NCBI RefSeq assembly: GCF_050948175.1
Contig: NC_135199.1
Location: 7,382,501-7,446,500 of the forward strand
DNA length: 64,000 bases
Source of the DNA: Xylocopa sonorina
Lineage: Eukaryota; Arthropoda; Insecta; Hymenoptera; Apidae
Direction: 5' to 3'
Shown piece by piece: positions 1-13,800 of this stretch. Within the stretch, counting starts at the first letter, position 1, and every line of letters begins with the position of its first letter. The translations under genes were made by a program, and so were the position numbers. The notes beneath the pieces are model-generated. The model made no database searches, was not told the origin of the DNA, and saw only the letters and a program-made list of their open reading frames with translations.

Positions 1-3000
1 GAGAAACGTTTCATTGAGGAAAACACGTGTATACCAATATCCTTTAAAATTTTCACCCATTCCACTTATGTCGGCAGATTTTATCGCAGCATTAATAAAA
101 TTAAATTCAATCGTGGAACGAATTCTTATTTCGAATAAATTAAGATGCCTCGAGCCGTTGCGTGAAATCGGTCCGGTTCGTTGCTTAATTAGAACAAGGT
201 TTAGAACGACTAAAGCTCATCGACACAAGACGTCGTATCATTAAGGTCGTCAGAAATTGCACTCGTAATTTCGCGCGGACCGGCTCGTTACGTCTGCCAA
301 CGGAATCGAATATCAAGGGACATCTCGTTAATCTCGTCGCATCGTGTTATCGATACAACCTCTCGATAACATCTGCTCGGTGCTCGAGCAAATAGGATCG
401 ATCGGAATCGATGCCTCGTACAATCGAACGAGGAGCACTTTCCAACGGAACGTGTCGTACAATTATCACGTGCGAACGTTGCCTCCGATCGTCTTGTAAT
501 TGCTAATTAATAACGCCAATTAACCGAGGTTGACTGTCAGACGGCTGCAGGTGATACGGAACCGCGGTAACGCAATCGTTACGTGGAAAGCGTAACGAGG
601 AAATCAATATTTTAAAGCACGTACGCGTATCGGAAGAAGTAAGTAAACTCGAATTAACATAAATTAATATACATTCCCCGTTTCTTTTACAGCCGCGGAC
701 AACTGGCAACGTTACACGCCGCTGTCCTTTCTCGCAGTAAAAACGTCCTCGTAAAAACGTGAATTTGTGTTTAACAGCTGAAATCTCGATGAATGCTCTT
801 AAGCAGATTTCCAACTACGTCTGCAAATAAGTGGAGCAATCCATTGGATACGATCAGCGACATGCCAGCTATTAATTTCGAGCAACGGCTGGCCCATTAC
901 TTCTCATTTCACTTTTCTTCGTCCGGTTTCTTTCTTCCCTCCAATTGCCCGGCGAACCCCCCCATGGGAAATCAATCGCGATTGACGAGCCTGCTCGATC
1001 GCCGCGCAAACAAAGTCGATACTCGATTCGTCTCACGTTTGCGGAAACCGCGCGCTCGGCCGCCAGTTCGTAAAATCTCCAATCCGCTCCCGCCGTTTTT
1101 GACTTCCTCCGCTCTGGCAGCGGGCACGCACACGCTCGCGCGTTGATAATCGGATAATAAGTCGGAATATTTCATAACCGATCGGAGATCGTTATGGCAG
1201 CCGTTACGTAACCGTGGAAATGCACAAGGTGTCTCATTTAACCGGTATAAATCGCCTGAAATTGGCGGTGAATATCGTAAGGGAAGAGAAAAACGGGGGC
1301 ACCGAACGGCGATGGATTTTAAAAATTATAGACTCGACAAATAAATATACTCACCGCGCGCTCGACCCAATTGCGTACAGGCATTCTGCGCGCGTATATT
1401 CGAATCGGCGCCGGGACAGAGAGACACAGCCGCCCAAAGGGTAGCCGCAAAAAGGCCATAGCTCACGGAATGCACCGGCCGCGGCATACATTTAATTCAA
1501 CGCGAACTTTTCCTTCTGGTTACGCCTACGTTTCTTTCGCGTTGCACGCCCGTGAGAAACTGTATCGAGGATAAATCCGCCTCCCGTGCACGTCGCCGTG
1601 TATTCCTTTTCCCCTTTTTTGTCCGTGCCCGCGAAATCATGAATATGCATACGAATATGAATGCGACTGACTCGCCGTTTCCTCTTTTGTTCGCCAATGC
1701 GGAGAACGTTGCGGGGGTCTGTCTGGTGAAACTCGCCTTTGAACGCAGCGGACAAAGCTGCGCGGAAAACGTTCTCTCCGCGGGGCTGATCTTTTTTCGC
1801 GTTTCGCTGAAAACGTTCGCGCGAGAGAATCCCAAGGTAAACGGTCGGGACACGGGAGAGAAGTATCGGTTGGATAATCCGCGCGCGTTCTTCTTCCGGT
1901 TTTCTTTCGGACGTTCAAGAAAACGTTTGCATGAAATCGCGATGAGGTAACACTCGGTGGTGGCGAGTGTTCGACGTACGAACGTACACGCCGTTACTCA
2001 ACACTTTCGTTTTTCAGGTTGTCCGCGTGTAACGGAGTAAATGGGTAAAGGCGAACTTGTTTATCTAACAGATATCGGGTTGGTTTTATTAAAAACATCG
2101 TTAGTTGGGAGTCTAACACGCATGGATGCGTGCACGGAGACCGAAAGCTGCTCTTTCGTTTGCAGGCCGGCTATTTAGCCGCGTTTATCAGTTGACATTT
2201 CAGGCGATATTTCGCAACTGATAATAACATCTGGCCTACAAAACGATCTCGACGCGAGCGTAAAGCAACCGAGGAAGGTTGAACGTTACTTTTTTCGCGG
2301 TTGGAGGAGAGAGAAAAGAGCAAAGGAGGGCAAAACGTTCGGAATTTCGCGACGTGAGCCAAGTTTCATCTTGTAATAATCGTTTTAATCGATGCATATC
2401 TCCGCGTACTCGCACGGACAGGCACTTCCACCGTTGCTCTGCGTTTCCCAAGATATTTCCCTGCCACATATTTCTATTCGATCATAAGAAGGCCGGCACA
2501 GGAATGGAATGGTCGCCTAATTGCCGTTTCTTTCGACTGTTTACGCCTTAATGTCCGCGTTTCTTCGAACATCGGTTTTTGACGAAACTCCGTTCCCGTG
2601 TTACAAAGTATTACGCAATACGGAAGGTGAAGGTACGATTTTTTCGTCTTAATTGGAAAAGGCGTAGCAATTATAAACAAACGTTGTCCGTGAGGCTAGC
2701 AATGTCGACGTATATTTGCATTGGAAAGTGATATATGTTAGTAATTAACCGTGCAACAATATTTATATAGATCTCGATTGACATGTTGAAACCTGCGCAC
2801 ATATTATTACCTACGCATAATCGAAACTACCCTGCGATTAGCATACTGAAACGTTACTTACGTCACTCGGTGTAGAAACGCAAAATTGTTTCCTTTTTTT
2901 CATTCGTGGAAATCACCAACCTGGCATTCGCGCGAATAAATCATTTTTAATTCTAACGATCGCGTACGATTTTTCTAACCTTTGATAGGTTCGCGCAAGC

Positions 3001-3531
3001 GTTACTTTGGATGATGTACGCCAACACTTTCCGGCGAAAACTTTCGAGAAACAAGTAAGGCAATTGGGCAACGAACCGCCTCTAATTGGGGCTGGCAGTT
3101 GCTGCAAAGAGAAACAGCGAGATGAGAGTCCGCGCAAATAAATCGATCCCTCGTCCCCTTCACCCTGTCTGTCTTCTCTTTTTCACTCGGAAAATTGGCC
3201 TCCGCCAAAACGTTCCGTCTGTTCGATCAAGAAAAATTACGGCACGGGTAATGAAACTTCCTGGTACCACATTCCACCATTTCTGATTGCTTACTCAGGC
3301 TGCTAGGTTCGCGCGTAAATTCTTGGCTTTTTCGAAAAATTCACTCTAAGGCCTGCATTTCGATCGTAAACGTCATTTTCGACGCAAATGCACAATGTTA
3401 CAAGCCGCACAAACAACTTTGTTAGACAAGTATCCGTCGCCTTTAACGCAGAATAGACGACGTTCAGGCATTTTAATTACCCGGTCCTCGTAGCTCGCCG
3501 ATACCTTCGCTGTCGCGTGCAGTGGTCCGTC

Positions 3532-3544
3532 AAAAAAAAAAAAA
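3532..3544. repeat. A13 homopolymer
   Basis: Thirteen consecutive A, ordinary low-complexity sequence with no flanking target-site duplication that I could recognise. Confidence 0.9.
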
Positions 3545-6500
3545 TTCTTCCCGCATTCGATGAATAACAAGTTACTAACATGTAACTAAGTAACATGTAT
3601 CCGTTAATGGGAAATGCATTTCGAAACGCTGTCAGTACAGAAAAGTTGTCGTTCCTCAGGACAGTGTTCAGCCGGGGTAATGAAGTCCGTGAACGCGCCA
3701 CGCGATACCTGGGTGCTACTCCGCTGATTCGATTACTCGGAACATTCTATAACCCAGACGAGGGAACAAGTTTTCCCGAATCGTTGCCGCGATAAACAGG
3801 TTGAACGGTTATCTTTACTGTTTCCGCGCAAGCGACAACGTGACGCGACATAACGCGATCCTATCAATAAGAACGGGTTGGGCAAACAAAAAGGGAGAGA
3901 GAAATAAAAAGTGGAAACTGTAAAACGCGCAAAGAGTTCTGGTCTAATTCCATTTAGCTGGATTCTTGCTTACTGATTCCCCTCTAAGTTTAAAACGGCT
4001 GGCAGGCACGCGATTATCCGTTCGTCGGCCATTGTTTCCAACGGCAGAGTAACTTTTCGTAATTTTATCAAAGTTCATAAATCTCCGTCTCGCACATAGT
4101 GTTAAATTTACTGTCTTGTTAGTAACGTGCGCTCATTATTCATACGAGTGAAATTAGTCTCGATGGAAAATAGAAATTACTCGAAGAAGTAATTGTTTTT
4201 TCCCCCTTGAAGTTTCCCGACGAGGCTGCTATGCACCGCGATTGCTTTCCCCGATGTTTCATTCGTCCTGGAACGCTGTCGTTGTAAAAACCGTCTAACG
4301 AGAATAATATTTCACAAGCGACACGTTAGATACCGATTAATTTCCTTAACTAACTTTATATTCACGCGTTGCAATAATCGCGCACGTGCGAACTTGCGTA
4401 ACGTCAAAACAAATATAAGATCTACGATCGTTGCAACTTCCTGCACCGTTACTAGTTAACGATCGATAACGGGAACAGATTGTTGACATAAAAATGGATG
4501 CGTTGCTTCGATTAATCGACGCCCGCTGTCCGCCCCGTTGCGCAACCAGAAACAATACCAATTTCTGGCTAAAATACTGAAACATTTGCATCGAAATGAA
4601 TTCTGATGGGCCACGACGCGAGCAAACTTCCGACGAAAGCGTTACGCGCACGAGATTCGTTCAAGGCTCGCGTTAAAGCATGCGGAACAGGTGGGAATCT
4701 CGGTCGAGATGAAAGTGTTCGTTGACACGCGATCGATCGTCCAAGCATCCCAGCGATCGGTACCCACGTTCGCAACGTTCGATCCTCGAGTGGAGAGGTA
4801 ATCGAAGCGACGCGACTCGCAGGTTTGAATGAAGAAGAAAGAAACGAAAAAGAAAAGGAAAGTTTTTCGTTCGTTCGACCGTTTTGTAATTGCACCCCTT
4901 GCGTGCCGATGCGTCATTGGCTTAACGCGCCAAGACCGAACGAAAGCGAAGAGGTGCGTGTAAACGCTCGCTCGTACGCTCCATTAATTAGAATTCCTTC
5001 GGTGATTAATTGAACAATCTTATCTGATAATTAACGAAACGTTGCGTGTAATCTTCGGCGATCGCGTGAAGATTAGGGCGCTGTTGAGGTGTTCGTGAAT
5101 TAACCGGCGTTTAAATAATACACGGTCTACCGCGAGGCGCGGAAACGCTCGAACGTTTCGTAAAGCGCGGTAATTCCGTGGGCTGGGATCGATTATGCTC
5201 GTTCCCAACGGGTTTCAATTAATTCTACAATGTTCACGAACGACCACGCTGATAGAAAAGTAACTGGGCTTCGAAACGACCGCGATTTTTGTTGCTATGA
5301 TAACTTGAAACCGCGACGAGAACTGGTAGCAGCGGTAATTGTTGACTTTTTTTAATTGGGTTATTCAAATTGGTGGTCGTAAAGGTTTTCTGCGGGCATG
5401 GACGGGACGCAGATAGTAGCTATATTGCTTTCTCTCGCGCTATTAAGATATTACAAATTGAGGCAAGGTCGACGGTGAAGTGTAAAAGGGTGCGCCGAAC
5501 CGATAAGACGTTGATTTACCTTTCTACTCCCGACGAGCAGCGATTACACTTACGCGCAATTAAGATTCATAGATATTAATCTGCACTTTAGCATTAACAC
5601 TAATTTCTGCGCAAACTCAATTTCTTGCTTTCGCTGATAAGTGGGTTCGACGATAGATAATCAATCTTAGACGTAATGGCATTCTTTCGTCTTAAGAAAG
5701 CCAGTCGCGTTTCCAAGCGTTTATAAGACGATAATTTATCCCAATTATTGTTCTACGTTTTTGGTACCGTCTTGCAAGAAAGACCGTTCTCTAAAGTCCG
5801 TGTACCTGTCGTTTACTCGCGCGTCGAACGTGTGCATGTGCGAATGGGCCTAGCCGCCGCGAAGAATGAATCAATATTTGTCATTAAACATTCCGCCGTG
5901 TAGAAAGTCAGCGTAACGATGCATTAGAAGCTCGCAGTTAAATTTACGACGGGCCATAAATTTCATGAATATTTATATAACCGCGACTATCGAGCCTAGA
6001 CCGAATGTATTTAAAACCGACTCGATAATGCACGCAGCGAATGCAATAGCGAAAAAGAATTCTCATTAGCCGGTCGAAAGCAACGCGTTCTTTTGTTATA
6101 GAGTGACCTTGCGTAATTTGCAAGCGAGTCGTTTCCAAGTGAAACAGGCTTTCACTCCGTTTAATGCAATTACGATCGCACGAACGACAACGTGAATATT
6201 TATGCCAATTACGCTCCCGTTCTGTACGTCTGTCTTAACGTTCGTCTATTTCCTTTTGCACACTCGCGGAGATATTACACCTCGTATTTTCTAACGTTAC
6301 GCGATATCGTTTCAATCTTGACTCTAACGTCGGACATTAGAGATATTTCTCAGACGGTATTGTACGAAAATAAATCGCGTTTCTTTCCACCGTTTCGAAT
6401 AGAAGCGATCGTAAAGTAAGTTAATTATTCTGTCTAAAAGCGAGTCGCGTACCATTTTTTTCCCCCGATCTCGGGCCAGAAAACGTACACGTATCCGGCG

Positions 6501-7583
6501 ATCGCGCGGGATAATACGAGCAATTAACTTGTTCGCGAGGAGTAGCCATAGAAAGTGGACGTTAAAACTTTACTACTTCCCATACGGAACGCCAAATTCG
6601 AGGCTGCTCGAATCTCCGTTGCTGGATATTAAATTTATTGCCGTGGAACGACGGTTACCTTTATCCACGGCATAATCTAATATTCGCGCCTGTGCGCTTT
6701 ACACGCGCGCCGCCATAAATCAAAACTACTTTCTTCTGTTTCTCAAACGACCGCGTAAATGAACGACGTGAATGAAAAGAAAGTCGCGCGGCGGTCGAGG
6801 GGGGAAAGATAAGAAGTGCATAGAAATGACAAACCTAGCACCAATCGAGCGTGACAGAGTCGATTTCCACCGGACGGAATTAAGTTTAGACATTAATTAG
6901 CGTAAACCGGTATAAAATTTTCTCGATCGTTCCCTCGCCGTTTCTTTCTGTAATTCTTTAACTTAGTTCTATTTCTTTGCTTGGATAACTGATTTATGGA
7001 CATTTATAATATTTAATTTACATGCTCGTGTCCGCGATATTAATTGGCTGACCGAATCAAGTAGTAGAGCAGTACGTATGCCGAACCCCGCTCGCTTTAA
7101 TCGTTATCTCGCAATGGCGAAATAAACGGAATTTATTATTATTAGCCACCGTACGAGCGTAACGAAATGACTTCAGAATTCTCGATTTTCGTCGTCGGAT
7201 ATCAATCAGGGTATAGCCAGCGGCTATGCTGGTGCGCGCAACGTAAGTGCAACAAAAACGTTGGCTCGAGTCGTTTCCTACGTTTCTATCTCGCGTGTGT
7301 CTCTCCACTGTGGATCTCTGTAACGTCGAATCCTCTGTACGATGCCTTCGATCGAGCAATTAAATCGAACCGTGCATCGAACCGTGGTAAATTATAGCGA
7401 ACGCGTTGAACACAATTCCGTATAAACGATGATATAACGCGGCGCGCGGTACGTCGAACAGCTGAACCGTCAATTAGCGGCAACGTTCCTCGACAAATCA
7501 GTCGCGTGAACGTCGAACGAGGGAGAAAACGAGTTCATTCCGGCGGTGTCTAATTCTCTCGAGGAATCCGCGAAAAAAAAAGA

Positions 7584-7604
7584 AATATATATATATAATA
7601 TATA
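7584..7604. repeat. Short AT dinucleotide repeat
   Basis: Alternating A and T directly after an A-rich stretch, interrupted once. It is a simple-sequence repeat without an associated gene. Confidence 0.85.
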
Positions 7605-10600
7605 CGCAACGCAGGTCGATTGCCACATTGTTGCCGTGCCAGACAATATGCTCGCCCAGTCATTGCGTTTCAATGAGTTTTTAATTAACCCCTTTCCCTG
7701 GTCCCCTCGAAGGTCTCGCCTCGCGCTACCCCGCTCAATTAGCGGCGTGTAACATCACCCATTACTCGAACGCTTTGACTTCCCAGGATTCTATGCATAG
7801 CACCGCGTCTGTGGGAAACCAGCGAGTCGGCACCTGGTTTCTTGAGGAGAACCACGCCGTTTCGCACCGACGCGTCACGCGCGTCCCGCGAATAATTAAG
7901 GATCGTGGAAATCGCGAACGAGAGACTCGTCCGTCTGTTACGCGGTTCACGGGAACGCGAAGCAACCCTGCGTAGAAACTGTCACCGGTTCCGTGGACTT
8001 GAGCGCGACTCGATGGCGACTCCGAGCCGCGCAACGATTCTTATTAATTTACGGTTCGTTTCACTTCGTCGGGGTACGCGAACGCTTCATTTAACGCCAC
8101 GAGAGAATTCTCACGAATTGGTGCAAAGTGATCAAATACCCGTTTCATCTACTCCTGCAGTTTTTATCGGCGGTTCTTTCGCAAAAGTTGAAAACGAATC
8201 TTGATCGACAAGTTTCACGGGATCTATCGCAATAATAATTCGCCGGTTGCGAAACGGAACGAAAGTTCGAACGGCTACGAATGCAAACGACTCCCTGCAC
8301 GCGCGTAACGCGTTTTAATGTCTCCCTTGGTAGCACTTCCCGTCCCTCATCGATCAATTCGTATCGTTCGTTTCCCGTCCTTCCCAACCGCCACTTCTTA
8401 CGCGCGAAGTTCGCGAATCATCGACGAGTGTAACGAAACGCGATACGAAACTCGCGAGGCATTTCGACGATGACCACGCGAAACGCACGGAAGGCATTTG
8501 CTCTGGATCGTAGGCAGTAGTAATACATGGTATTTGCGTCGTACGCGCGGGGTTCGTCAAGCGGCGAACGTGATTACAGCGATATTGCGGCTGACTGTCT
8601 AATCGTCGCTTCGATTCGCCAGTATGACATAACGACGGTGCAGGATTTGTCGATCGGTTTTTAGCGGCGTCCGACTAATTTGTACGCGCCTAACCGTGAA
8701 TCGAACCTTCACTTTCACCCCTCGTCGCGCTCTGACCTTTTCATTTATCAAGTCGCTCTGGGTGGTTCCGCTCTACATGTTGCGCAGGTGTAGCAAAAAT
8801 CTGCATACTTCGCTGCACAAGCAACATAGTTGAGCGTGGACTCTGTGCACGGGCTGCGTGTCCGGTGGTTTCGATTCTACGCTGCGCGGCGAGATACTGT
8901 ACGCTACGACATATATTATTGCTACGATTTCTCTAATTTCTAATATCGTTCGCCTTCGAATATCGGTTTCTTTTCATCGAAAAGCTTACCTCGATTTCAC
9001 GCGGCTCGTAATGTGCAACAATTTCCTCGTACCATATCTCTTACAATGTTAAGGAAGGAGCGTGAAACACGACTTTCGTATGCAATTTCACCTTGGACGG
9101 GTGAGGGAGTTCTGGTTAAATTTCGCAGGAATGTTTTCAATCGAATTTCAAAGAACAACACGTGCACTTTTTATCTATTACTCAAGTAAAACATCACGCG
9201 CGATCGAGCTTCTCTTTTGCTATCGCACGGTCTAAACGCTCGTATCAAAGCACAAGAGCTACGAAGCGACGCTGTTGTCCTTACCGCCAGTTACCCTTAA
9301 ACGAGAGCTTCGACGCAAAAACCGCTCGACCGGTGGAACGGCTTTGGTCTCCAGCCGTTTCCAGTTCTTGGCGAAAATCGATTCACCGAGTGGCTGCAAC
9401 ATAACCAATAAATATATCAAACATTTTTTACGTTCCATTGATTTTTCCAGTCCAAACGCGAGAGTAACTCGTTTCTCTAATGACGATCAAAGTATCACAA
9501 ACGTGGCGGGTATTGCTTTAGACGTGTTATACAGCGTTTAAGGAGCGCGATCAATTAAAGGTTAAAATCGAAAAGCGCTGCTAGCAGCGCTAATTGAATG
9601 GCAGCCGGGCAGCCGTATCGATCCAATATCGGCACGGTTAGCCGAGGTCAAACCGATCGAAGACAATGAAGTCGAAAGTAGAACCGAGCTCCCTTTTCCT
9701 CCGCGTTACCTATCGCAGATGACCTGCGAAAATGCAGCAGCCGATAGATCGCGGGCTGGTCGCGCATTCCCGCTCGCATGCACGGTAATGCACACTGCCG
9801 GTTGTTCCACGATCTCCGGGACCGTTGCAATTCGTCACGCACGAGCGCTCGCGCGATTTTCGAGTATCCTTTCCTCGCGAGACAGTGTCAGGGAAAGAGG
9901 GAGGGACGACGAAGCAAGGAGAGAAGGTAGAAAGGGACACATGTCTGGTACGAGTCGTGCGCCAGACCTGACACGTAGGTTCGCCCCTTTTTCTTTTGGC
10001 ACGACCACGCACGACTTAAGTATTAAATAATTTCTCGTGCCCCGATCGACCGAAACTTTCACCCGGGACAGAGGCTCGGGACCGCGAATGCATTTCGACG
10101 CTCGTATCAACGTGTTACACAGTCAGTGTAGGACAACGGTGCGCCTCGAGCGATCACGATCAGGGTTGTCACTAAGTCTTATAATTATACTGAAAGTTCC
10201 CTTGAATTCGACGCGTACGGGTCTGACTCGTGTACACTGGTGGCTACTGTGTCAATGAGATGATTAAGGGCCCTGTAGAAAGCGAGAACGCGTAACACTT
10301 CTTTGATACTTGATACATAAAGTCGTGGCAGGGTGTCCTTTCATCTCGTTTTATTACATTATTCAGTGACCGACCGAAAGAAAAAATGTATAAAGCGGTT
10401 AAAGGGGGTACGGCTTTCCTGAACTTTCTCCTTTAACGATGATGAATACACGTGGGCGAGGCCACGTAACGGACACCCGAATGACCATTATTGATGCAGG
10501 TGTTACTTAATGAAACTTAATTTCGATTCGATTACCTAGCGGGCTAACGAGCAATCATTGTACCAGATCGTTGTAGCAAATATTAGTGGAAACAAAGATG

Positions 10601-10800
10601 AGGAACGCGATTGAATTTTTATACCTGAATAACGTGCGAATTTATGCAATAGTTTCAGGTAAAAACGAATATCGTTTGCAGGCTTAATTAGAAACTAATA
10701 TTTTCTATTTATGACGAAATGTTATAGTCCAGGCTTGTGCAATATTTCTAGAAAGTGTAAGTCAGATTCAAGAGGCACCGTCGACAATCGCCAACGGTTG

Positions 10801-13800
10801 AATACACCGAGAAATGTCACGCTGTTCTATCAATTTGTACCAAAAACTCCGCCAGGGTCAACTGTTGTACAACTCTTCACGTAAAACACCCTCGATACCG
10901 TGTCGCAACGATTTCGTTTCGACGCTCGAAAACGCGTCCTCCGCGTCCGTCGAAAAGGGGATGCAAGAGCGCTGCGAGCGAAAAACAAAGTCAAGCCTAA
11001 CCGCTGTGATGCAACGCGTAATAGAAAACAATTTGCCACCGGATTACGTGAAAGTAAACTCTCTTTCGTTGATCGTGCCAGGTAAACCGATAAAAAGCAA
11101 CGGCATGGCGTAATTAGCCGTCTGCGAGTTCGCGATCGATCAGGTTACGCAACGATCGTCAATTTCTCGTTAGCACAGTCAAATGCGTGCCGCCGAATCG
11201 CTCGACTTCTCGTCTGTTCCAACGAAATTGGCGTACGCGAACGCGCCGTTCGTAATTCGAATTCAGATCCGGCAGGAACTTTCGCCTGTTCGAAACGAAA
11301 CAATAATCCGCTCCCCTGTTGCTGCACGAGGGATCTCGATCGTGGCGCACGGTCCGGTTGTAATAATTAATCGGACGGAAGAAAGCGGAAAGGGAGCGAT
11401 CGGAACAGCATTGCGAGCGTCCGTTCAGTTCGAGGCGTCCCGCGGTAGCTGAGGACATCCAGCAACGACCGCACCAGCCACCTTGTCCCGCCTCTTTCCT
11501 TGATCGTTAATTCACCTCCGTTGGTGGCATGTCCACCGCGTCGTGCACGTTGCCCATTGTGTGTCCTTGTCAGAACGGCCGCGATTTATCGCGCACCTTG
11601 CGCGATAGCTGTGACGAAACACTTGTAGATCGGTTCGCGGAACGACGTCGTCCTTAGCGGGCCACGAGTCTCGAGGATCGATTAGAATACCTTTTTCCGA
11701 GGGCATCGATGGACTCAATGATTGCCATTTTCCAAGAAACGAAGAAATTTCGTGTCTCTTATGTTGGAGTGTCTAGTTTCAAGCTTTCAGCCTCTGAAGA
11801 GATTGGCGACGCGTTTATATTCAAGTGGGGCAATAAATGTTTCCAGCGTCCTGCCCCTTGGGATCGACGATATGGTAGTATTATTGCGAGCTCTACCAAA
11901 AGTGGACATTCATCGTTTTTCCGCGATCGATTATATTACGTAGCAGCGCACGCGGGGAATAACATAAATCAATATACGGGTGCCCCTTTTATTTCCCTTG
12001 GAGGAAGTTCGAAAAAGGCTTGGCTGCGTAACCTTTCATGCTGCCGCGGTACTCGAAGCTGGCAACGTGAAATGTGAGAGAGTACGCGGAGCGTACACGA
12101 AAGCATAAATTCTGCGCTGGGAGGGTCCGTTTCGCAGAACGCTGGTAGCATTCCTGTGGACCATGAGTTATACAGCTCGGAAGACGCTACGAGAGGACGT
12201 CCGCGCGTCCGTGCTGGACAACCGAGAGAAGAGCGATGGAATGCTTGGTTAGAAACCGAAAAATCCTACGTTCACTGTTCCTCCTGGCGGAATTCGACTC
12301 GAGCACGGAAAGTATTCAAATTATACCGAAGCGCATGAAAAACGCGGCGAAGTTGCTTATCTCGTAGCCGCAAACATGCAACGTGAAAGTTCGCAGCACG
12401 CCAAAGGCTTGTCGCAGAAATCTACCGACCATTTCCCTGGACAAGTCTCGTTTCCCGACGAATGCAAAAATACCGGATAAACTGCTCGCCCGTAAATGTC
12501 GAAAAGTATCGCGGGAGTACGTAACGAGATTGGTGTTGATTTAAAGCTCGTAACGAATGTAACTTGATACAGATATCATAGGAGCGCTAGCTGGTACCAT
12601 TACGACCTGTCCAAACGCGCTCGAGAACTCCTTAAGGAACCCTCGTTAGCCTCAGAGCTACGGGTCGCGAGTGATTTAAGGCTTTCAGCGTCAGACACGC
12701 GGACAGGCGACATCCTGCGATACGCGGGCCTGTCTGGGACGCTTCAAACTCGGACGTTTGCACGGCTGGCAGCTGGGACTGACTTCGACGAGCCTAGCCA
12801 TAAAGGAATTCGGTAAAAGTATCGCCGAAAAACTGGTTCACGTCTGGCGGTTACCCAGTATGGCAGACAGGTCGCGAAGACACGGTGGCGCGTCGAAAGG
12901 AAAGGCAGGGGTGCGTCGATGTACCATCTTGCCAGTGGCCATCCACGCCTCTCTCTACGCATCCGAAGAAGTAGACCGCGATACGCGTATCGTTTCTGCT
13001 CACTTTCACCGAAAAATCTCGCTCTCGTCAGCCAGAACGTGACGAGCATGCGACTAACCGCGAGCGGAGTCCCTCGCACAAGGATGTCCTTTGTTCTCAC
13101 GGTCCGGAGAGCTTGCGAGCTCGACACACCTGACCGTCGAACCGTTCTATGGAACAGAGGCAACGATCGAGCCGATAGTCGCGATCCAGAGCGACGCGTA
13201 CAGATCGCCACGGCCGATCGTTCGAGCGGTGATGTTTAATTAGGAAAAACCGTGGCGTGCATTTCCGAGCGGCTGCATCTCCCACGATTATCGCTTCGGA
13301 TAAGCTGGTAATAGACATCGTCGAGACTTTGGGCGGATTGCTCTACTATCTTCTCTTCTTCCATGCGCGATCGTTGGCTGTTGACCTATTGACACCGATA
13401 CGTACAAAGGACTTAATGGGACGATGCTGGAAAAATTCTCAGGCTAGAACGATACGTGATATCGAATTGTGTTCGATTTGACTCGATGATCGATGTTCCT
13501 TTGTGCTGTAAGGAAACATATGTTATTACTGTTATCCCGTTGACGCGGATGCCTGAGGGTGAAACGTGATAACTGGAAATTTCATTTCTCATTTTTCGAT
13601 GCTATCGTGATTGATGGAAATTTTGTACAACCATGTATCGAGTGGACGCAAATTAGGAAGTAGACAAGTAACATTGTACAGGATGAAAGATGGAGAAACG
13701 ATTCCGCGGGTATACCGGTTAATCAGATCGAACGATCAATTGTTTCTAATCGTTAGATACGCAATGACTGATCAGGATCCGGTAATTAGTATAATTACGA

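Larger units (their letters stand above)
1..10800. other. No supportable gene; non-coding DNA
   Basis: No frame on either strand reads like a protein. The longer open frames, at 1.5-1.95 kb, overlap in several frames of a CpG-rich patch and are arginine/serine-rich, which argues for chance. Visible low-complexity pieces are a 13-base A run at 3532-3544 and a short AT run at 7584-7604. A perfect 12-bp palindrome with an ATTAAT core lies at 4508-4519. I saw no tRNA, rRNA or transposase signature. The stretch may be intergenic or intronic, and tiny exons could be missed. Confidence 0.6.

Noticed and set aside
12744..13211. 155-codon minus-strand frame
   Set aside because: Arginine-rich composition, overlapped by plus-strand frames, no domain and no splice partner.
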